Notes: generated by a model not told the origin, from the sequence alone. A stretch of 64,000 nucleotides of DNA from DASCNA01 sp036011305 (GCA_036011305.1 DASCNA010000144.1:8438-72437); one strand, 5' to 3'; shown: positions 36,183 through 46,333, counted from the first letter of the stretch. Numbers and translations: made by a program.

Positions 36183-36650
36183 ATGATGAAAAAAATAGCT
36201 ATTATAGTTATTTCTATTTTTATCTCAATTGGTGCTTTTGCTTCATCAAACAAATCTATGATTAATGCGCCAATTCAATCAGATTACGAGGGTATACTTC
36301 AACTGGATGCACATTTGAATGAGCATGTAAATAAAGGGCAGTTATTATTTCATATTAAGACAAGCTTATTAAAACTAGCTGCATTAAAAGCCAAAAATGA
36401 CATGAAGTATGCCAAAGAAATTTACCTTAGAGACAAAAAACTTTCTGGACCTCATATTATATCTAAGAAGGCATTAGAGATTACCAAAAATACTTATATT
36501 GATGACTATATTGACTATCAGACTGCTTTAATAAATATCAAAAATTGTTATTATTATGCACCGTTTGCTGGAACAGTTACAAAAATTGATAATTATAGTG
36601 GATCTTGCGTTGGAGACGCCTCCGAAGTTATGGTTGTAACCAAAACCTGA
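36183..36650 (+). CDS. mini membrane-fusion-like periplasmic protein (paralogue 1)
   Basis: A 155-residue exported protein with a signal peptide (about 1-20, cleavage near AFA-SS). The mature part resembles a HlyD/MFP adaptor stripped to its tip: half a lipoyl domain (YEGILQLDAHL, then VNKGQLLFHI), a helical hairpin (LLKLAALKAK to DYQTALINI), and the second half-lipoyl (APFAGTVTKIDNYSGSCVGD). The beta-barrel and membrane-proximal domains and any membrane anchor are missing. Two cysteines (in IKNCYYY and GSCVGD) are shared with the paralogue at 57738 and could form a disulfide. GAGGGGG precedes ATG 36183. It stands alone; no efflux pump is adjacent. Confidence 0.7.
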   Translation: MMKKIAIIVISIFISIGAFASSNKSMINAPIQSDYEGILQLDAHLNEHVNKGQLLFHIKTSLLKLAALKAKNDMKYAKEIYLRDKKLSGPHIISKKALEITKNTYIDDYIDYQTALINIKNCYYYAPFAGTVTKIDNYSGSCVGDASEVMVVTKT

Positions 36651-36722
36651 TAGTTTTTAATTTAGAATATTATATATTAGAAAGCCTAAATAAAATCAGC
36701 TGATTCTGAAAATAAATACTGC

Positions 36723-38936
36723 CTATAATTTTGAAAGATCGTCCTCTCTTAACTTTTTTATTAATTCAGAATCAGATAATAGATTTATAGCATCACTTTT
36801 CTCAATTTTTTTTCTTTTTAAAAGCTCCATTATTGACTTATCCATTCTCATCATTCCATCTTTTGAGCCTGTCTCCATTGTAGATGGAAGAAGATGAATT
36901 TTAGATTCTCTTATCAAAGATTTTACTGCATGAGTACCGATAAGAACTTCAAATGCACATATGCGCCCCTTTTTATCTGCTCTCGGTATCAAATGTTGAG
37001 AAACAACTCCCAGCAAAGAACCTGCTAACTGCATCCTAATCTGATTCTGATGTGAGGATGAAAAAGAGTCTATTATTCTATCTATACTTTGAAAAGCGTT
37101 ATTTGTATGCAAAGTAGCAATAACTAAATGCCCTGTTTCAGCAGCAGTTAATGCTGTAGCAATTGTCTCTGTATCTCTCATCTCCCCTATTAAAATAATA
37201 TCGGGATCCTGTCTGAGTACATATTTAAGTGCGTTTGAATAACTCAGTGTATCAGAATTAATCTCTCTCTGATCTATTATAGATTTTTTATTACTGTATA
37301 CATATTCAATTGGATCTTCTATTGTAATAACATGAGAGGATTTATTTCGATTAATCCTGTCAATCAAGCTTGCCATAGTTGTGCTTTTTCCATGTCCTGT
37401 CGGACCGGTTATTAAAATTAAACCGTAAGGTTTGTCACTGATATTGATAAGAGCTTCCGGCAGTCCAAGCTGATCAGGTTCAGGAATAATATTAGAAATA
37501 ATTCTTATAGATACTGATATAGAATTTCTCTGAAAATAACCATTAACCATAAATCTGTAGGACTTCTCTGATTCATCAGCATCTAAGTTCAGTATTAACG
37601 CTAAATCAAGTTCTTTATTAGATTCAAAAACAGCTCTCTGAGATGAAGAAAGAATACTGAAGAAAAGTTTTTTGGTATCGCCAGATCTCAATATAGGAGT
37701 ATCTAAACTCATCAAAATTCCATCAATTCTAAGATTTGGCTGAGCTCCTGCCGTTAATAATAAATCACTTGCGCCATGCTCTAAAGCAGACTTAAGCAGT
37801 TTTTTCATATCAAAGTCTACACAGATTTCCTTATCTGCATACTTAAGTTTTCTAAATGTTTCTGCTCCTCTTTCAAGCCCTTCTACTAACAGTTTAAATT
37901 CATCTTTATTTGTCGCTGCGTTGATTCCTTCATCAAATGAAATTATCTTATTTTTATATAGTCTGCTTAAGGATCTGTCAAATGTAACCATTCCTTCTCC
38001 TTCTCCCAATCTGATAATATTTTCAATATCAGATATTTTCCCCTGCGCAATATATTTTGCAGCCAATGGAGTTACATTTAATATTTCAAAACAAGGAACT
38101 CTTGTTTTTCCATTTTTTGCAGGAACAAGCCGCTGAGCAATTATACATTTCAAACTTAAGGAAAGATCAAGTAATACTTTATTTTTTGCATTTTCGGGAT
38201 AACTGTTAATTATTCTTTCAAAACATTGGATAACATCGGAAGTATGCATTGATGTTAATATCAGATGGCCTGTTAAAGCGGCGGAAATAGCAGAACTTAT
38301 AGTTTCTGTATCTCTTGATTCACCAATTAAAATTACATCTGGACTTTCTCGTACAATATTTTTCAATGCTGTGGAAAAGTCACATACATCAGCACCGATT
38401 TCTCGCTGAGTAATAAGTGATTTTTTATCTGTATGTATATATTCAATAGGATCTTCAACAGTAATTATGTGTTTAGTATAATTAATGTTTATATAATTTG
38501 TAATAGCGGCCATTGTTGTTGATTTTCCGGAACCTGCAGCGCCTACAATCATTATAAGACCGCTTTTACTGTCTGCAAATTTTGCTAAAGTTTCATGGAG
38601 ATTCAGATCTTTGAATTTAAGGTCACCATCAGGTATAACTCTTGCGACAAATCCGGGCAGAGATTTTGATATAAAAAAATTAATTCTATAGCGTAATTTA
38701 TTTGATAGGTTCAAACTAATATCAATATTACCTGATTTCTGAAAAATTTTTTCAGAATAATCAGTTACATTCGAAATTCTGAATTCATTAACTTCATCAG
38801 CTGTGGCAAATTTATGTTTCTGATAACCCGTTATTTCTCCATTTACTTTAAAAATCGGTTTTTTATCAGCGGTTATAAAAAGATCAGAAGCATTGAGTTC
38901 AAGCATTGTATTTAATAAATCATCAATATAACTCAT
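36723..38936 (-). CDS. tandem PilT/PilU-type retraction ATPase (two modules in one chain)
   Basis: A 737-residue cytoplasmic protein made of two complete type IV pilus retraction ATPases. Module 1 (about 1-365): NASDLFITADKKP, Walker A GAAGSGKST (132-140), VEDPIEYIH, Walker B PDVILIGESRD (199-209), HIS box TSMHTSD. Module 2 (about 376-737): GASDLLLTAGAQP, Walker A GPTGHGKST (511-519), IEDPIEYVY, PDIILIGEMRD (578-588), ATLHTNN. Spacing between equivalent motifs is a constant 379 residues. Normal PilT and PilU are ~350-residue separate proteins that form hexamers together. Both modules keep their catalytic residues, so both may hydrolyse ATP. No pilin or pilus-assembly genes are adjacent. Confidence 0.92.
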   Translation of the reverse strand: MSYIDDLLNTMLELNASDLFITADKKPIFKVNGEITGYQKHKFATADEVNEFRISNVTDYSEKIFQKSGNIDISLNLSNKLRYRINFFISKSLPGFVARVIPDGDLKFKDLNLHETLAKFADSKSGLIMIVGAAGSGKSTTMAAITNYININYTKHIITVEDPIEYIHTDKKSLITQREIGADVCDFSTALKNIVRESPDVILIGESRDTETISSAISAALTGHLILTSMHTSDVIQCFERIINSYPENAKNKVLLDLSLSLKCIIAQRLVPAKNGKTRVPCFEILNVTPLAAKYIAQGKISDIENIIRLGEGEGMVTFDRSLSRLYKNKIISFDEGINAATNKDEFKLLVEGLERGAETFRKLKYADKEICVDFDMKKLLKSALEHGASDLLLTAGAQPNLRIDGILMSLDTPILRSGDTKKLFFSILSSSQRAVFESNKELDLALILNLDADESEKSYRFMVNGYFQRNSISVSIRIISNIIPEPDQLGLPEALINISDKPYGLILITGPTGHGKSTTMASLIDRINRNKSSHVITIEDPIEYVYSNKKSIIDQREINSDTLSYSNALKYVLRQDPDIILIGEMRDTETIATALTAAETGHLVIATLHTNNAFQSIDRIIDSFSSSHQNQIRMQLAGSLLGVVSQHLIPRADKKGRICAFEVLIGTHAVKSLIRESKIHLLPSTMETGSKDGMMRMDKSIMELLKRKKIEKSDAINLLSDSELIKKLREDDLSKL

Positions 38937-39145
38937 AAATTTCCCATATCGGCCTAATAGGAGTACAATTTTAAATTAAGGATCACAGAATTTAAGTTTT
39001 AAAATTATTAACTATAATTAATAACCAGATTATTCAGCTCCTAATTCATAATTTAGAATTAGTAATTCCAGCTCATCAGAATTAGATTTAATTATATATA
39101 TCATTACATCAAAGTTTAACATAAAGTATCAATTATTTCAGCATC

Positions 39146-39853
39146 ATGAATTTAGTACTTATATACAAAGATGATTTTATTGACGGCAATAATATAATTA
39201 TCGGAGGAAGAAGATTTAGGCATATCCTTCAAATTCACAAGGCAAATGTGGGTAAGGAATTAACTGTAGGCCTACTTAACGGCGAAATAGGGACAGGTAA
39301 AATCATCGAACTAAATAGTGACAGCATTAAAATCCAAGTAAATTTGAATACCCCTCCTCCATCACCACTCCCGTTAACTTTAATCGTTTCACTTCCAAGA
39401 CCTAAAACTCTGAAAAAAGTTCTCCATATTGCGACATGCCTGGGAATAAAAAAAATATATCTTATTGAAAGCTGGAAAGTGGAAAAGAGTTACTGGCAGT
39501 CACCTGTTCTAGAAGAAAAATCGGTTAATGAACATTTAATTTTAGGTCTTGAACAGGCAAAAGACACTATTCTACCTGAAGTTACTATTAAACGTAGATT
39601 CAAACCTTTTATCGAAGATGAAATACCTCAGATTATTGAAGGGTCACTGCCAATTGTAGCCCATCCGGACAAAAATAGTGAAACAAATTCGAATAACAAC
39701 TTGCCTATCACGTTAGCCATAGGACCTGAAGCCGGTTTTACAGAATATGAAATATGCATGTTCAAACAACATCATTTTCAAACTTTTTCACTCGGATGCA
39801 GAATATTGCGTGTAGAGTTCGCAATCCCCGCTATTATCAGTAAATTAACATAA
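39146..39853 (+). CDS. rsmE: 16S rRNA (uracil(1498)-N(3))-methyltransferase
   Basis: The 235-residue SPOUT-class methyltransferase modifies U1498 of 16S rRNA. The N-terminal PUA-like part includes GRRFRHILQIHKANVG. The knotted SAM-binding C-terminus has TLAIGPEAGFTEYEI and SLGCRILRVEFAIP, the RsmE hallmarks (GPEGGF normally; one Gly is Ala here). About 37 bp separate it from the M32 carboxypeptidase gene, so they may share a transcript. Confidence 0.94.
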   Translation: MNLVLIYKDDFIDGNNIIIGGRRFRHILQIHKANVGKELTVGLLNGEIGTGKIIELNSDSIKIQVNLNTPPPSPLPLTLIVSLPRPKTLKKVLHIATCLGIKKIYLIESWKVEKSYWQSPVLEEKSVNEHLILGLEQAKDTILPEVTIKRRFKPFIEDEIPQIIEGSLPIVAHPDKNSETNSNNNLPITLAIGPEAGFTEYEICMFKQHHFQTFSLGCRILRVEFAIPAIISKLT

Positions 39854-39890
39854 AAATATACTAATCGGCAGTAAAATTTGAGGAATAGTT

Positions 39891-41396
39891 ATGAACAACA
39901 GGAAACTTCAGAGATTAACAGAATTAGTTAATGAAATAAGTGATATTAATATGAGCGCCGCACTGCTTGGATGGGATCAGGAAACATACATGCCCAAAGA
40001 CGGTATCAGTGATCGGGCTGAACAATTATCAACTCTAAGCAAAATATCACATGAAAAATTTATTTCAGAAGAAATGGGCGAATTAATAAACAACTTACAA
40101 TCTGAAATAAAAAACCTGAATTCAGATTCAAATATTTCAAAATTGATTAAAGTTCTAAATAGAGATTATCAAAAAGCAGTAAAAGTTCCTACAAAACTGG
40201 TAGCTGAAATGTCTAAAATCAGCGCTATTGGTCAGCAGGCATGGTCTGATGCACGTTCAAAATCAGACTTTTCTATTTTCGCTCCAATACTTAGCAAAAT
40301 TGTAGATTTAAAAAAGGAATATGCAAATATTTTTACACCGTTCAACAGTGCTTATGATCCTCTTTTAGATGATTATGAACCTGGCTTAAAAACATCTGAT
40401 GTTAAGGATATTTTCAATGAATTGAGACCTGCACAGGTTGAACTAATTAGAAAAATAAAAGAACAACCTGAAATAGATAATAGTTATATGTTCCAGAAAT
40501 ATGATACTGATAAACAATGGAATTTCGGTGTCAAGGCTATAACTAAATTCGGTTATGACTGGAATAGGGGAAGACAGGATAAATCAGCTCATCCGTTTAC
40601 TACCAATTTTGGAATTGATGATGTTAGAATTACAACAAGAATAGCTGAAGACTATCTTCCCATGGGACTGTTCGGCACACTACATGAAGCCGGACATGCT
40701 ATGTATGAACAGGGAATAGATAAAGAATTGAGAAGAACACCTCTTGCCTGCGGTTCCTCATTAGCATTTCATGAATCACAATCAAGAATGTGGGAAAATC
40801 TTGTCGGACGTTCAAAAGCTTTCTGGAACTTCTTTTATTCAGATCTCCAAAAAACATTCCCTTCTCAGTTAGGCTGCATACCACTTGAAACTTTTTATAA
40901 AGGTATAAATAAAGTTGAACCTTCTTTAGTAAGAGTAGAAGCTGATGAAGCCACTTACAATATGCATATTATGCTAAGACTTGAGATTGAAATTGGATTA
41001 ATTGAAGGCAGCATAAATACAAAAGATCTGCCCACTATATGGAATGATAAGATGAATGAATATTTGGGGATAATACCTTCTAATGATGCAGAAGGAGTCC
41101 TCCAGGATATTCACTGGTCAATGGGTGCAATCGGCTACTTCTCAACATATGCATTGGGCAACCTCATTTCAGCTCAGTTATGGGAAAGTATTAACAAAGA
41201 TATTAAAAATCTGGATACTCATATTTCTAATGGTAATTTCGAAGTATTATTAAACTGGCTGAGAGAGAAAGTACATAGCCATGGTTCAAAATTTGAGCCC
41301 CAGGAACTTATTGAAAGAATAACAGGTTCAAAGATTTCTCCTAAGCCGTATATGAAATACTTGAATGCAAAGTACAGCGAAATATATGGCCTTTAA
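39891..41396 (+). CDS. M32-family metallocarboxypeptidase (carboxypeptidase Taq)
   Basis: The 501-residue cytoplasmic zinc enzyme removes C-terminal residues from peptides. The zinc motif HEAGH lies in LHEAGHAMYEQG (around 264-275) with the family context HPFTTNFGIDDVRITTR before it and HESQSRMWENLVGRS after it. The N-terminal MSAALLGWDQETYMP is also diagnostic. Full length for the family (~500). GAGGA lies 7-8 nt before ATG 39891. Confidence 0.95.
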   Translation: MNNRKLQRLTELVNEISDINMSAALLGWDQETYMPKDGISDRAEQLSTLSKISHEKFISEEMGELINNLQSEIKNLNSDSNISKLIKVLNRDYQKAVKVPTKLVAEMSKISAIGQQAWSDARSKSDFSIFAPILSKIVDLKKEYANIFTPFNSAYDPLLDDYEPGLKTSDVKDIFNELRPAQVELIRKIKEQPEIDNSYMFQKYDTDKQWNFGVKAITKFGYDWNRGRQDKSAHPFTTNFGIDDVRITTRIAEDYLPMGLFGTLHEAGHAMYEQGIDKELRRTPLACGSSLAFHESQSRMWENLVGRSKAFWNFFYSDLQKTFPSQLGCIPLETFYKGINKVEPSLVRVEADEATYNMHIMLRLEIEIGLIEGSINTKDLPTIWNDKMNEYLGIIPSNDAEGVLQDIHWSMGAIGYFSTYALGNLISAQLWESINKDIKNLDTHISNGNFEVLLNWLREKVHSHGSKFEPQELIERITGSKISPKPYMKYLNAKYSEIYGL

Positions 41397-41409
41397 CCTT
41401 TAATATTAC

Positions 41410-41448
41410 AGGCTGCATTCGAATTGTTTTATTTACAGAATACAGCCT
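41410..41448. terminator. hairpin between convergent genes
   Basis: AGGCTGCATTC (41410-41420) pairs with 41438-41448 with one mismatch around a 17-nt AT-rich loop. It lies just after the M32 carboxypeptidase stop. No strong T run follows, so the terminator role is probable rather than certain. Confidence 0.5.
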
Positions 41449-41541
41449 CACCTATTAATGTTATAAACAAGTTATCAACATGCAGTCTACATGTTATTTT
41501 ACTATTGATTCACCTTAAAAAATAATATTCGTAATTTTTGT

Positions 41542-43185
41542 TCATTTACCATTCCTTTTCAGTATAAGAACCGTAATATCATCAAATCTGTTATTTTTTT
41601 CAAATCGACGTACTGTTTTTATTAATTTTTCACACAGCAGACGTGGAGTCAACAAAATATTATCTTTAATTTTATTAATAAAATTTTTATCTCCAAATTC
41701 ATTATCATGGGGAGATAAAGCCTCTGTCATACCATCAGTATATAAGATTAAAGTATCTCCAAACTTAAGCTGTTCTTTTCCCTCTTTATATATATAGGAA
41801 TCCTGTACGCCGACAGCAAGACTGTTTGAAACCCCAAATTTTCTCAGCTCTTTTTCAGAATTAATAATAAATGATTCATGATGGCCGCCGTTTGCATATG
41901 TAATTTCGCCTGTTTTTATATCATAATATATTAAGAAAATAGTTACAAACATACAATTTCTATTGTTAGTAGACAGGATATTATTCAGTCTATTTAATGC
42001 ATTTGCTGGACTTGGCTCATTTAAGCAGATATATTGCAGAATCGTTTTTGACAGTGCCATAAAAAAAGCTGCTGAAATACCTTTACCTGCCACATCGGCT
42101 ATGGTGATTGCCAATTTATTTTCACTAACAAAAAAGAAATCGTAAAAGTCCCCTGCCGCATCCAGAGCAGGATCTAGTTTTGAGTAAATAGAAAATTCAG
42201 GCCTGATGATAGTTTTATCTATAATGGGCAGACATGATCTCTGAATACTTCCTGCAATTTTTATTTCGCTTTCAATCGATTCTCTTTTTACTGTCTCATT
42301 TCTAAGATGATTCATATATTCCTTAAGTTCACCTCCCATAAAGTTAAAAGCCCTGATCAGATCAACAGTTTCAGCACTGCCATGTTCGTCCATATGTATA
42401 TCAAAATCTCCTGATCCAATTTTCCTCAGTTTGCTTCTAAGAACAGTTATAGGTTTTGTGATTGATGTGAACATATACCATAATATTATGAGGCAGACAG
42501 CAAATATCATTGAAGCTGTAATAAAATGATACGTCAGCAGCCCGGACATATTATTCTTCATATTTGTCATCTGCTGAATAACATACATATCAAGCAGTTT
42601 ATTGCTGTTACTGCTCAGTGTAGGTTTATACTTTACACTTTTATAATTAATTGCACCTATAATATAATAATCAGTCTTAGGTATCTGCCTCACAATTAAA
42701 ATCATTTTGTCATTCCTAAAAACTTTAGACGTATGATCATTCCTATTCTCAAGTTTTTCATTAAAAAAATTATAGAGTTTAGGATATTTTTCTGTCCATG
42801 AGTAAAAATTTTGTCCAATCTCGCTTTTCTTTGAACTACTCAATATTTTTCCATCTTTAATAATTATAAAAGATGCTGTTTCTGAGTTACTTAAAGCAGA
42901 TGGAAAATTTATCACTTTGGACAAAGGCTTACTCGTATCAATAGAACCTTTAACATTGACAGTATCTTCAATAGCCTGTGTCATAAAATAGAGATATTCC
43001 TTACTGAAATTAGCTCTATCCAACCTTAAATTTTTTGTTATAGCTCCGGTTTTTGCTATTATTTTATCAGATACTCTGTTATTCAAATCAATAGTTTTAT
43101 CAATAAACCACATATGAAGAATAATATAAATAATCAGTACAAATATGATGACTAAAAACATTTTGGTCTTCATTCTTAACTTCAT
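41542..43185 (-). CDS. membrane HAMP-PP2C (SpoIIE/RsbU-like) phosphatase
   Basis: A 547-residue signalling protein with one N-terminal helix (about 8-27), an extracytoplasmic sensor domain (about 30-215), a second helix (about 222-243), HAMP (about 245-300), and a SpoIIE-type PP2C phosphatase (about 320-545). The phosphatase has AAGDFYDFF, IADVAGKGISAAFFMA and LYTDGMTEA metal-binding motifs. RsbU-like enzymes dephosphorylate an anti-sigma antagonist to start a stress response. I start at ATG 43185, which has GAGG 8 nt upstream; an upstream in-frame ATG (43248) lacks a ribosome site. No rsbV/rsbW-like partner lies next to it. Confidence 0.9.
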   Translation of the reverse strand: MKLRMKTKMFLVIIFVLIIYIILHMWFIDKTIDLNNRVSDKIIAKTGAITKNLRLDRANFSKEYLYFMTQAIEDTVNVKGSIDTSKPLSKVINFPSALSNSETASFIIIKDGKILSSSKKSEIGQNFYSWTEKYPKLYNFFNEKLENRNDHTSKVFRNDKMILIVRQIPKTDYYIIGAINYKSVKYKPTLSSNSNKLLDMYVIQQMTNMKNNMSGLLTYHFITASMIFAVCLIILWYMFTSITKPITVLRSKLRKIGSGDFDIHMDEHGSAETVDLIRAFNFMGGELKEYMNHLRNETVKRESIESEIKIAGSIQRSCLPIIDKTIIRPEFSIYSKLDPALDAAGDFYDFFFVSENKLAITIADVAGKGISAAFFMALSKTILQYICLNEPSPANALNRLNNILSTNNRNCMFVTIFLIYYDIKTGEITYANGGHHESFIINSEKELRKFGVSNSLAVGVQDSYIYKEGKEQLKFGDTLILYTDGMTEALSPHDNEFGDKNFINKIKDNILLTPRLLCEKLIKTVRRFEKNNRFDDITVLILKRNGK

Positions 43186-43410
43186 CTTAATATCCTCATT
43201 AATACATGAACTTTCCAAGCACGAGCTTTCTACTATTGTCCTATTCATAGCATTTTCAAGAAAATTTAATATATGTCATCACTTTACCTACTTAATAAAA
43301 AAATATGACAGAAATAAAAATTACATATAAGTACAACTGTTAAATTCTGTCCATTTAATATAAAATGAAATATAAGTTTGTGTTCATGAAAATATCAAAA
43401 AGGAAAAACA

Positions 43411-45492
43411 ATGAAAATTATTATAACTCTCCTTATTTTCACTATTTCCGGATTATATGTATCATCAAGTCATGCAGAAAATAACATTGTTAAAAAATCT
43501 AAGGAAGAAATTCCTAAACTTTTCAGACAGCATGTAAAACTGATTAACAATGAATATTATTACATTCTGAACGGAAAAAAGCATAAACTTGTTAATCTGG
43601 AAAATGAGTATAATCTTGAATCTTTAATCGGCCGGCCGACAGGATCGGAAAAAGGAATATTATTTGATTTTTCAGGGATAACTGGAGTTGAAGGCGGCAG
43701 GTTGTATGCAGGCCTTATCCCTTTTAAAAATATGAAATATCCATATCCCGTATTCAGGGATAAAGTAATTGCTGTAAAAGATGGAAAAGCAGATTTTCCT
43801 TTCTCTGTTTTTGAAAACGATCCTAAAGATCCTTCATCCGATTTTGATTTAATTGACTGGGAAGTAACAGGCAAAGGTACTTTAGGCTACAGACTGCTTG
43901 ATGCAAAGGGCAATATAATGTATGATGGAAAGATTGGATTTTTGGGTAAAAAAAGCGGCCCCTTTAAAGTTAATAATGCATCTATAATATTGGGTCCTAT
44001 AGTCAATTTATCTAGAACGGGTAATTTTAACAATGAAATAAGAATATCATTTACTACATATAAAGAAACAGTCGCAGAAGTGGAAGTTATCTCAAAAGAT
44101 GAAAATTTCCATAAAATCTACAAATCCCGTCACAACACGAAAGATCATATAATTACCCTCATAGGATTACAATCGGAAACTAAATATAAATATATAGTCA
44201 AAACTTCAACTATAGATGATAAACAGAAATATAGAGAAGACTATTCCTTTAAAACCGCACCGCCTCCTGGTTCAGATAAACCGTTTAAATTTGCATTCAG
44301 CAGCGACGGCAGGACCGGTGGAAGCGGTATAGGCGGAGGGATGAGGTTTCTTACAAGGTCAATCAATGCATATATTCTTAAAAAGATGAATGCTTATAAT
44401 GCACTTGAAAATATTGATTTTTTCCAGTTTACAGGTGATTTAGTAAGCGGTTACGATACAAGACAAGCACAGCATGAAGCTGAATTTGTTTCCTGGAGAA
44501 GAACCATAGAGCCCTTTGCTCACTACTATCCCGTTATAGCATCCATCGGCAATCATGATGCGGCTTTATCAACAATTTTTGCCGACCCTAAAATTGATAT
44601 TTCAAGTTTTCCAAAACTAACCGGCGGTATTGCTATTGATAAATTTCCATACAAAACACACTCTGCCGAAGCAATTTGGGCAAAACATTTTGTCAACCCG
44701 GAAAACGGACCTATTAGTGAAGACGGTCAACCTTATGACCCTGAATACGGTAAAATGAATTTCCCTACATACAAAGAGAATGTTTTCTATTACACATGGG
44801 GAAATACAGCCATTGTCAGTCTTAATTCAGATTACTGGTATTCAGCAAATCTTGATGTAACCAAAGATCCTAAATATATAGGAGGACTGCACGGCTATAT
44901 TATGGACGGACAAATGCAGTGGTATAAAGAAATAATGAACAAACTGGCAAGAGATGGAACTATAGTTCATGTTTTTGTAACAATCCATACTCCGGCATTT
45001 CCAAACAGCGGGCATATCATTAACGATATGTGGTACAATGGTGACAACAATCAGAAACCTGTTGTACTGAATAAATACGGTGAAAATATAATCAAAACAG
45101 GAATTCTAGAACAGAGAGATAAGTTTTTACTAATAACAATGAGCAATCCGAAAGTTAAGATGATCCTCGCTGGAGATGAACACAATTTCTGCATGACAAA
45201 CATAGATAAAACAATGAAAATGTATCCCAAAAACTGGGAAGGAAGAGATATAACCAAACTACCTACTTTCAGGCCTATTATAGAGATGATAAACGGGGCT
45301 GCAGGAGCTCCTTATTACGCACAGGGCAAAACTCCCTGGACCAATCATACTAAATATTTCACAACTCAGAATGCTCTAGCAATATTTTATATTGAAGGCA
45401 GTAAAATACCGGAGTTAAAAGTAATTAACCCTGACACACTTGAAACTATTATAGATAAAACTCCTATTGATAAATTATTTCCTGGTAAATAA
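43411..45492 (+). CDS. secreted calcineurin-like metallophosphoesterase (purple-acid-phosphatase style)
   Basis: A 693-residue exported protein with signal peptide (cleavage near SHA-EN). About 180 residues of unassigned N-terminal beta domain are followed by a fibronectin-III-like domain ending ETKYKYIVKTST. The phosphoesterase core is next: SSDGRTGG (first ligand), FTGDLVSGYD (GDxx), ASIGNHDAALS (GNHD), VTIHTPAFPN and LAGDEHNF. The arrangement resembles extracellular purple acid phosphatases/alkaline phosphatase-D-type enzymes. It probably frees phosphate outside the inner membrane. AAAAAGG precedes the ATG. I do not see the 11-bp Pho repeats in front of it, unlike the phosphoesterase at 56275. 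Confidence 0.85.
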   Translation: MKIIITLLIFTISGLYVSSSHAENNIVKKSKEEIPKLFRQHVKLINNEYYYILNGKKHKLVNLENEYNLESLIGRPTGSEKGILFDFSGITGVEGGRLYAGLIPFKNMKYPYPVFRDKVIAVKDGKADFPFSVFENDPKDPSSDFDLIDWEVTGKGTLGYRLLDAKGNIMYDGKIGFLGKKSGPFKVNNASIILGPIVNLSRTGNFNNEIRISFTTYKETVAEVEVISKDENFHKIYKSRHNTKDHIITLIGLQSETKYKYIVKTSTIDDKQKYREDYSFKTAPPPGSDKPFKFAFSSDGRTGGSGIGGGMRFLTRSINAYILKKMNAYNALENIDFFQFTGDLVSGYDTRQAQHEAEFVSWRRTIEPFAHYYPVIASIGNHDAALSTIFADPKIDISSFPKLTGGIAIDKFPYKTHSAEAIWAKHFVNPENGPISEDGQPYDPEYGKMNFPTYKENVFYYTWGNTAIVSLNSDYWYSANLDVTKDPKYIGGLHGYIMDGQMQWYKEIMNKLARDGTIVHVFVTIHTPAFPNSGHIINDMWYNGDNNQKPVVLNKYGENIIKTGILEQRDKFLLITMSNPKVKMILAGDEHNFCMTNIDKTMKMYPKNWEGRDITKLPTFRPIIEMINGAAGAPYYAQGKTPWTNHTKYFTTQNALAIFYIEGSKIPELKVINPDTLETIIDKTPIDKLFPGK

Positions 45493-45586
45493 AAATATTT
45501 CATAATAATGCTAAACTAGCTACAGTAAAATTGGGTTTTTAATTTCTATTTCAAATCTGACTAGAAAATAAAAATATTCAATAGGA

Positions 45587-46231
45587 TTAGATAATCTTAG
45601 TTCTATAAAGTACATTCATTATAATCTGAATCGCCAGAATAAACTGAAAAATGCTGAACACCCACCCCACAATCTGAATAACAGTACTACTAATGCATTT
45701 AATAATCCATGGAGTTACCACCATGATCAGCATATTGCAAATCAATATTATAAGAAGTGATACTATTAAAATTCTCTCAATATTATAATCTCCAATACTC
45801 ATAATTCTGACACAAAGAACAGTTACAATGCCTGCTGGGGTTATTATATATGGAGCAATAAGAGTGTAGGCCAACATATTAAAATGGGGTTTTTCAAGAA
45901 AACTGGATTTATTCAAATTTGTTTTCATTTCCATTTGTGTTGGATTTCCTTTGATTAATGCTAAGGCCTGCATCAACAGCACTAACCCTAGGGTAAATGA
46001 AATTGCCATTTCAGAAATATGCCATTTCTTAATAAAATTAGTTCCAATGAAAATTAACAAAATCAAAATTATACCTGATATCAAAGTAGCTCTTAATGCT
46101 ACATTGAGTTTAAACTTAAAAACTAGTCCCTTAGTTACATGCTCAAAAGGTAATATTACCTTTATTGGTCCAAGAGTTATGAAAAGTATAAGAAATATAT
46201 CACTAATCTTTAGTTGTATAATTTCATTCAT
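45587..46231 (-). CDS. MarC-family integral membrane protein
   Basis: The 214-residue protein has six hydrophobic helices. The N-terminal signature TLGPIKVILPF matches the GP(I/L)-P pattern of the MarC/UPF0056 family, and the mid-protein PYIITPAGIVTV matches the second repeat (PxxxGPGxI). MarC proteins have no firmly established substrate. It lies downstream of the pst operon terminator on the same strand and has its own start at 46231. Confidence 0.85.
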   Translation of the reverse strand: MNEIIQLKISDIFLILFITLGPIKVILPFEHVTKGLVFKFKLNVALRATLISGIILILLIFIGTNFIKKWHISEMAISFTLGLVLLMQALALIKGNPTQMEMKTNLNKSSFLEKPHFNMLAYTLIAPYIITPAGIVTVLCVRIMSIGDYNIERILIVSLLIILICNMLIMVVTPWIIKCISSTVIQIVGWVFSIFQFILAIQIIMNVLYRTKII

Positions 46232-46270
46232 CGTTAACCAAGCTCCATTAACTTCTAATTAATAAAAACC

Positions 46271-46298
46271 AGCAATTACCACAAATATGATAATTGCT
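46271..46298 (-). terminator. terminator of the pst operon
   Basis: AGCAATTA (46271-46278) pairs with TAATTGCT (46291-46298); on the minus strand the hairpin is followed by GGTTTTTATT. It ends transcription from pstC-A-B-S-S before marC. Confidence 0.75.
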
Positions 46299-46333
46299 GT
46301 CAGTTAACAATTATAAATAAATTTATTATTTCA

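Noticed and set aside
43186..43248. Upstream start of the PP2C phosphatase
   Set aside because: No ribosome site; GAGG is correctly placed for ATG 43185, which begins directly before the first membrane helix.
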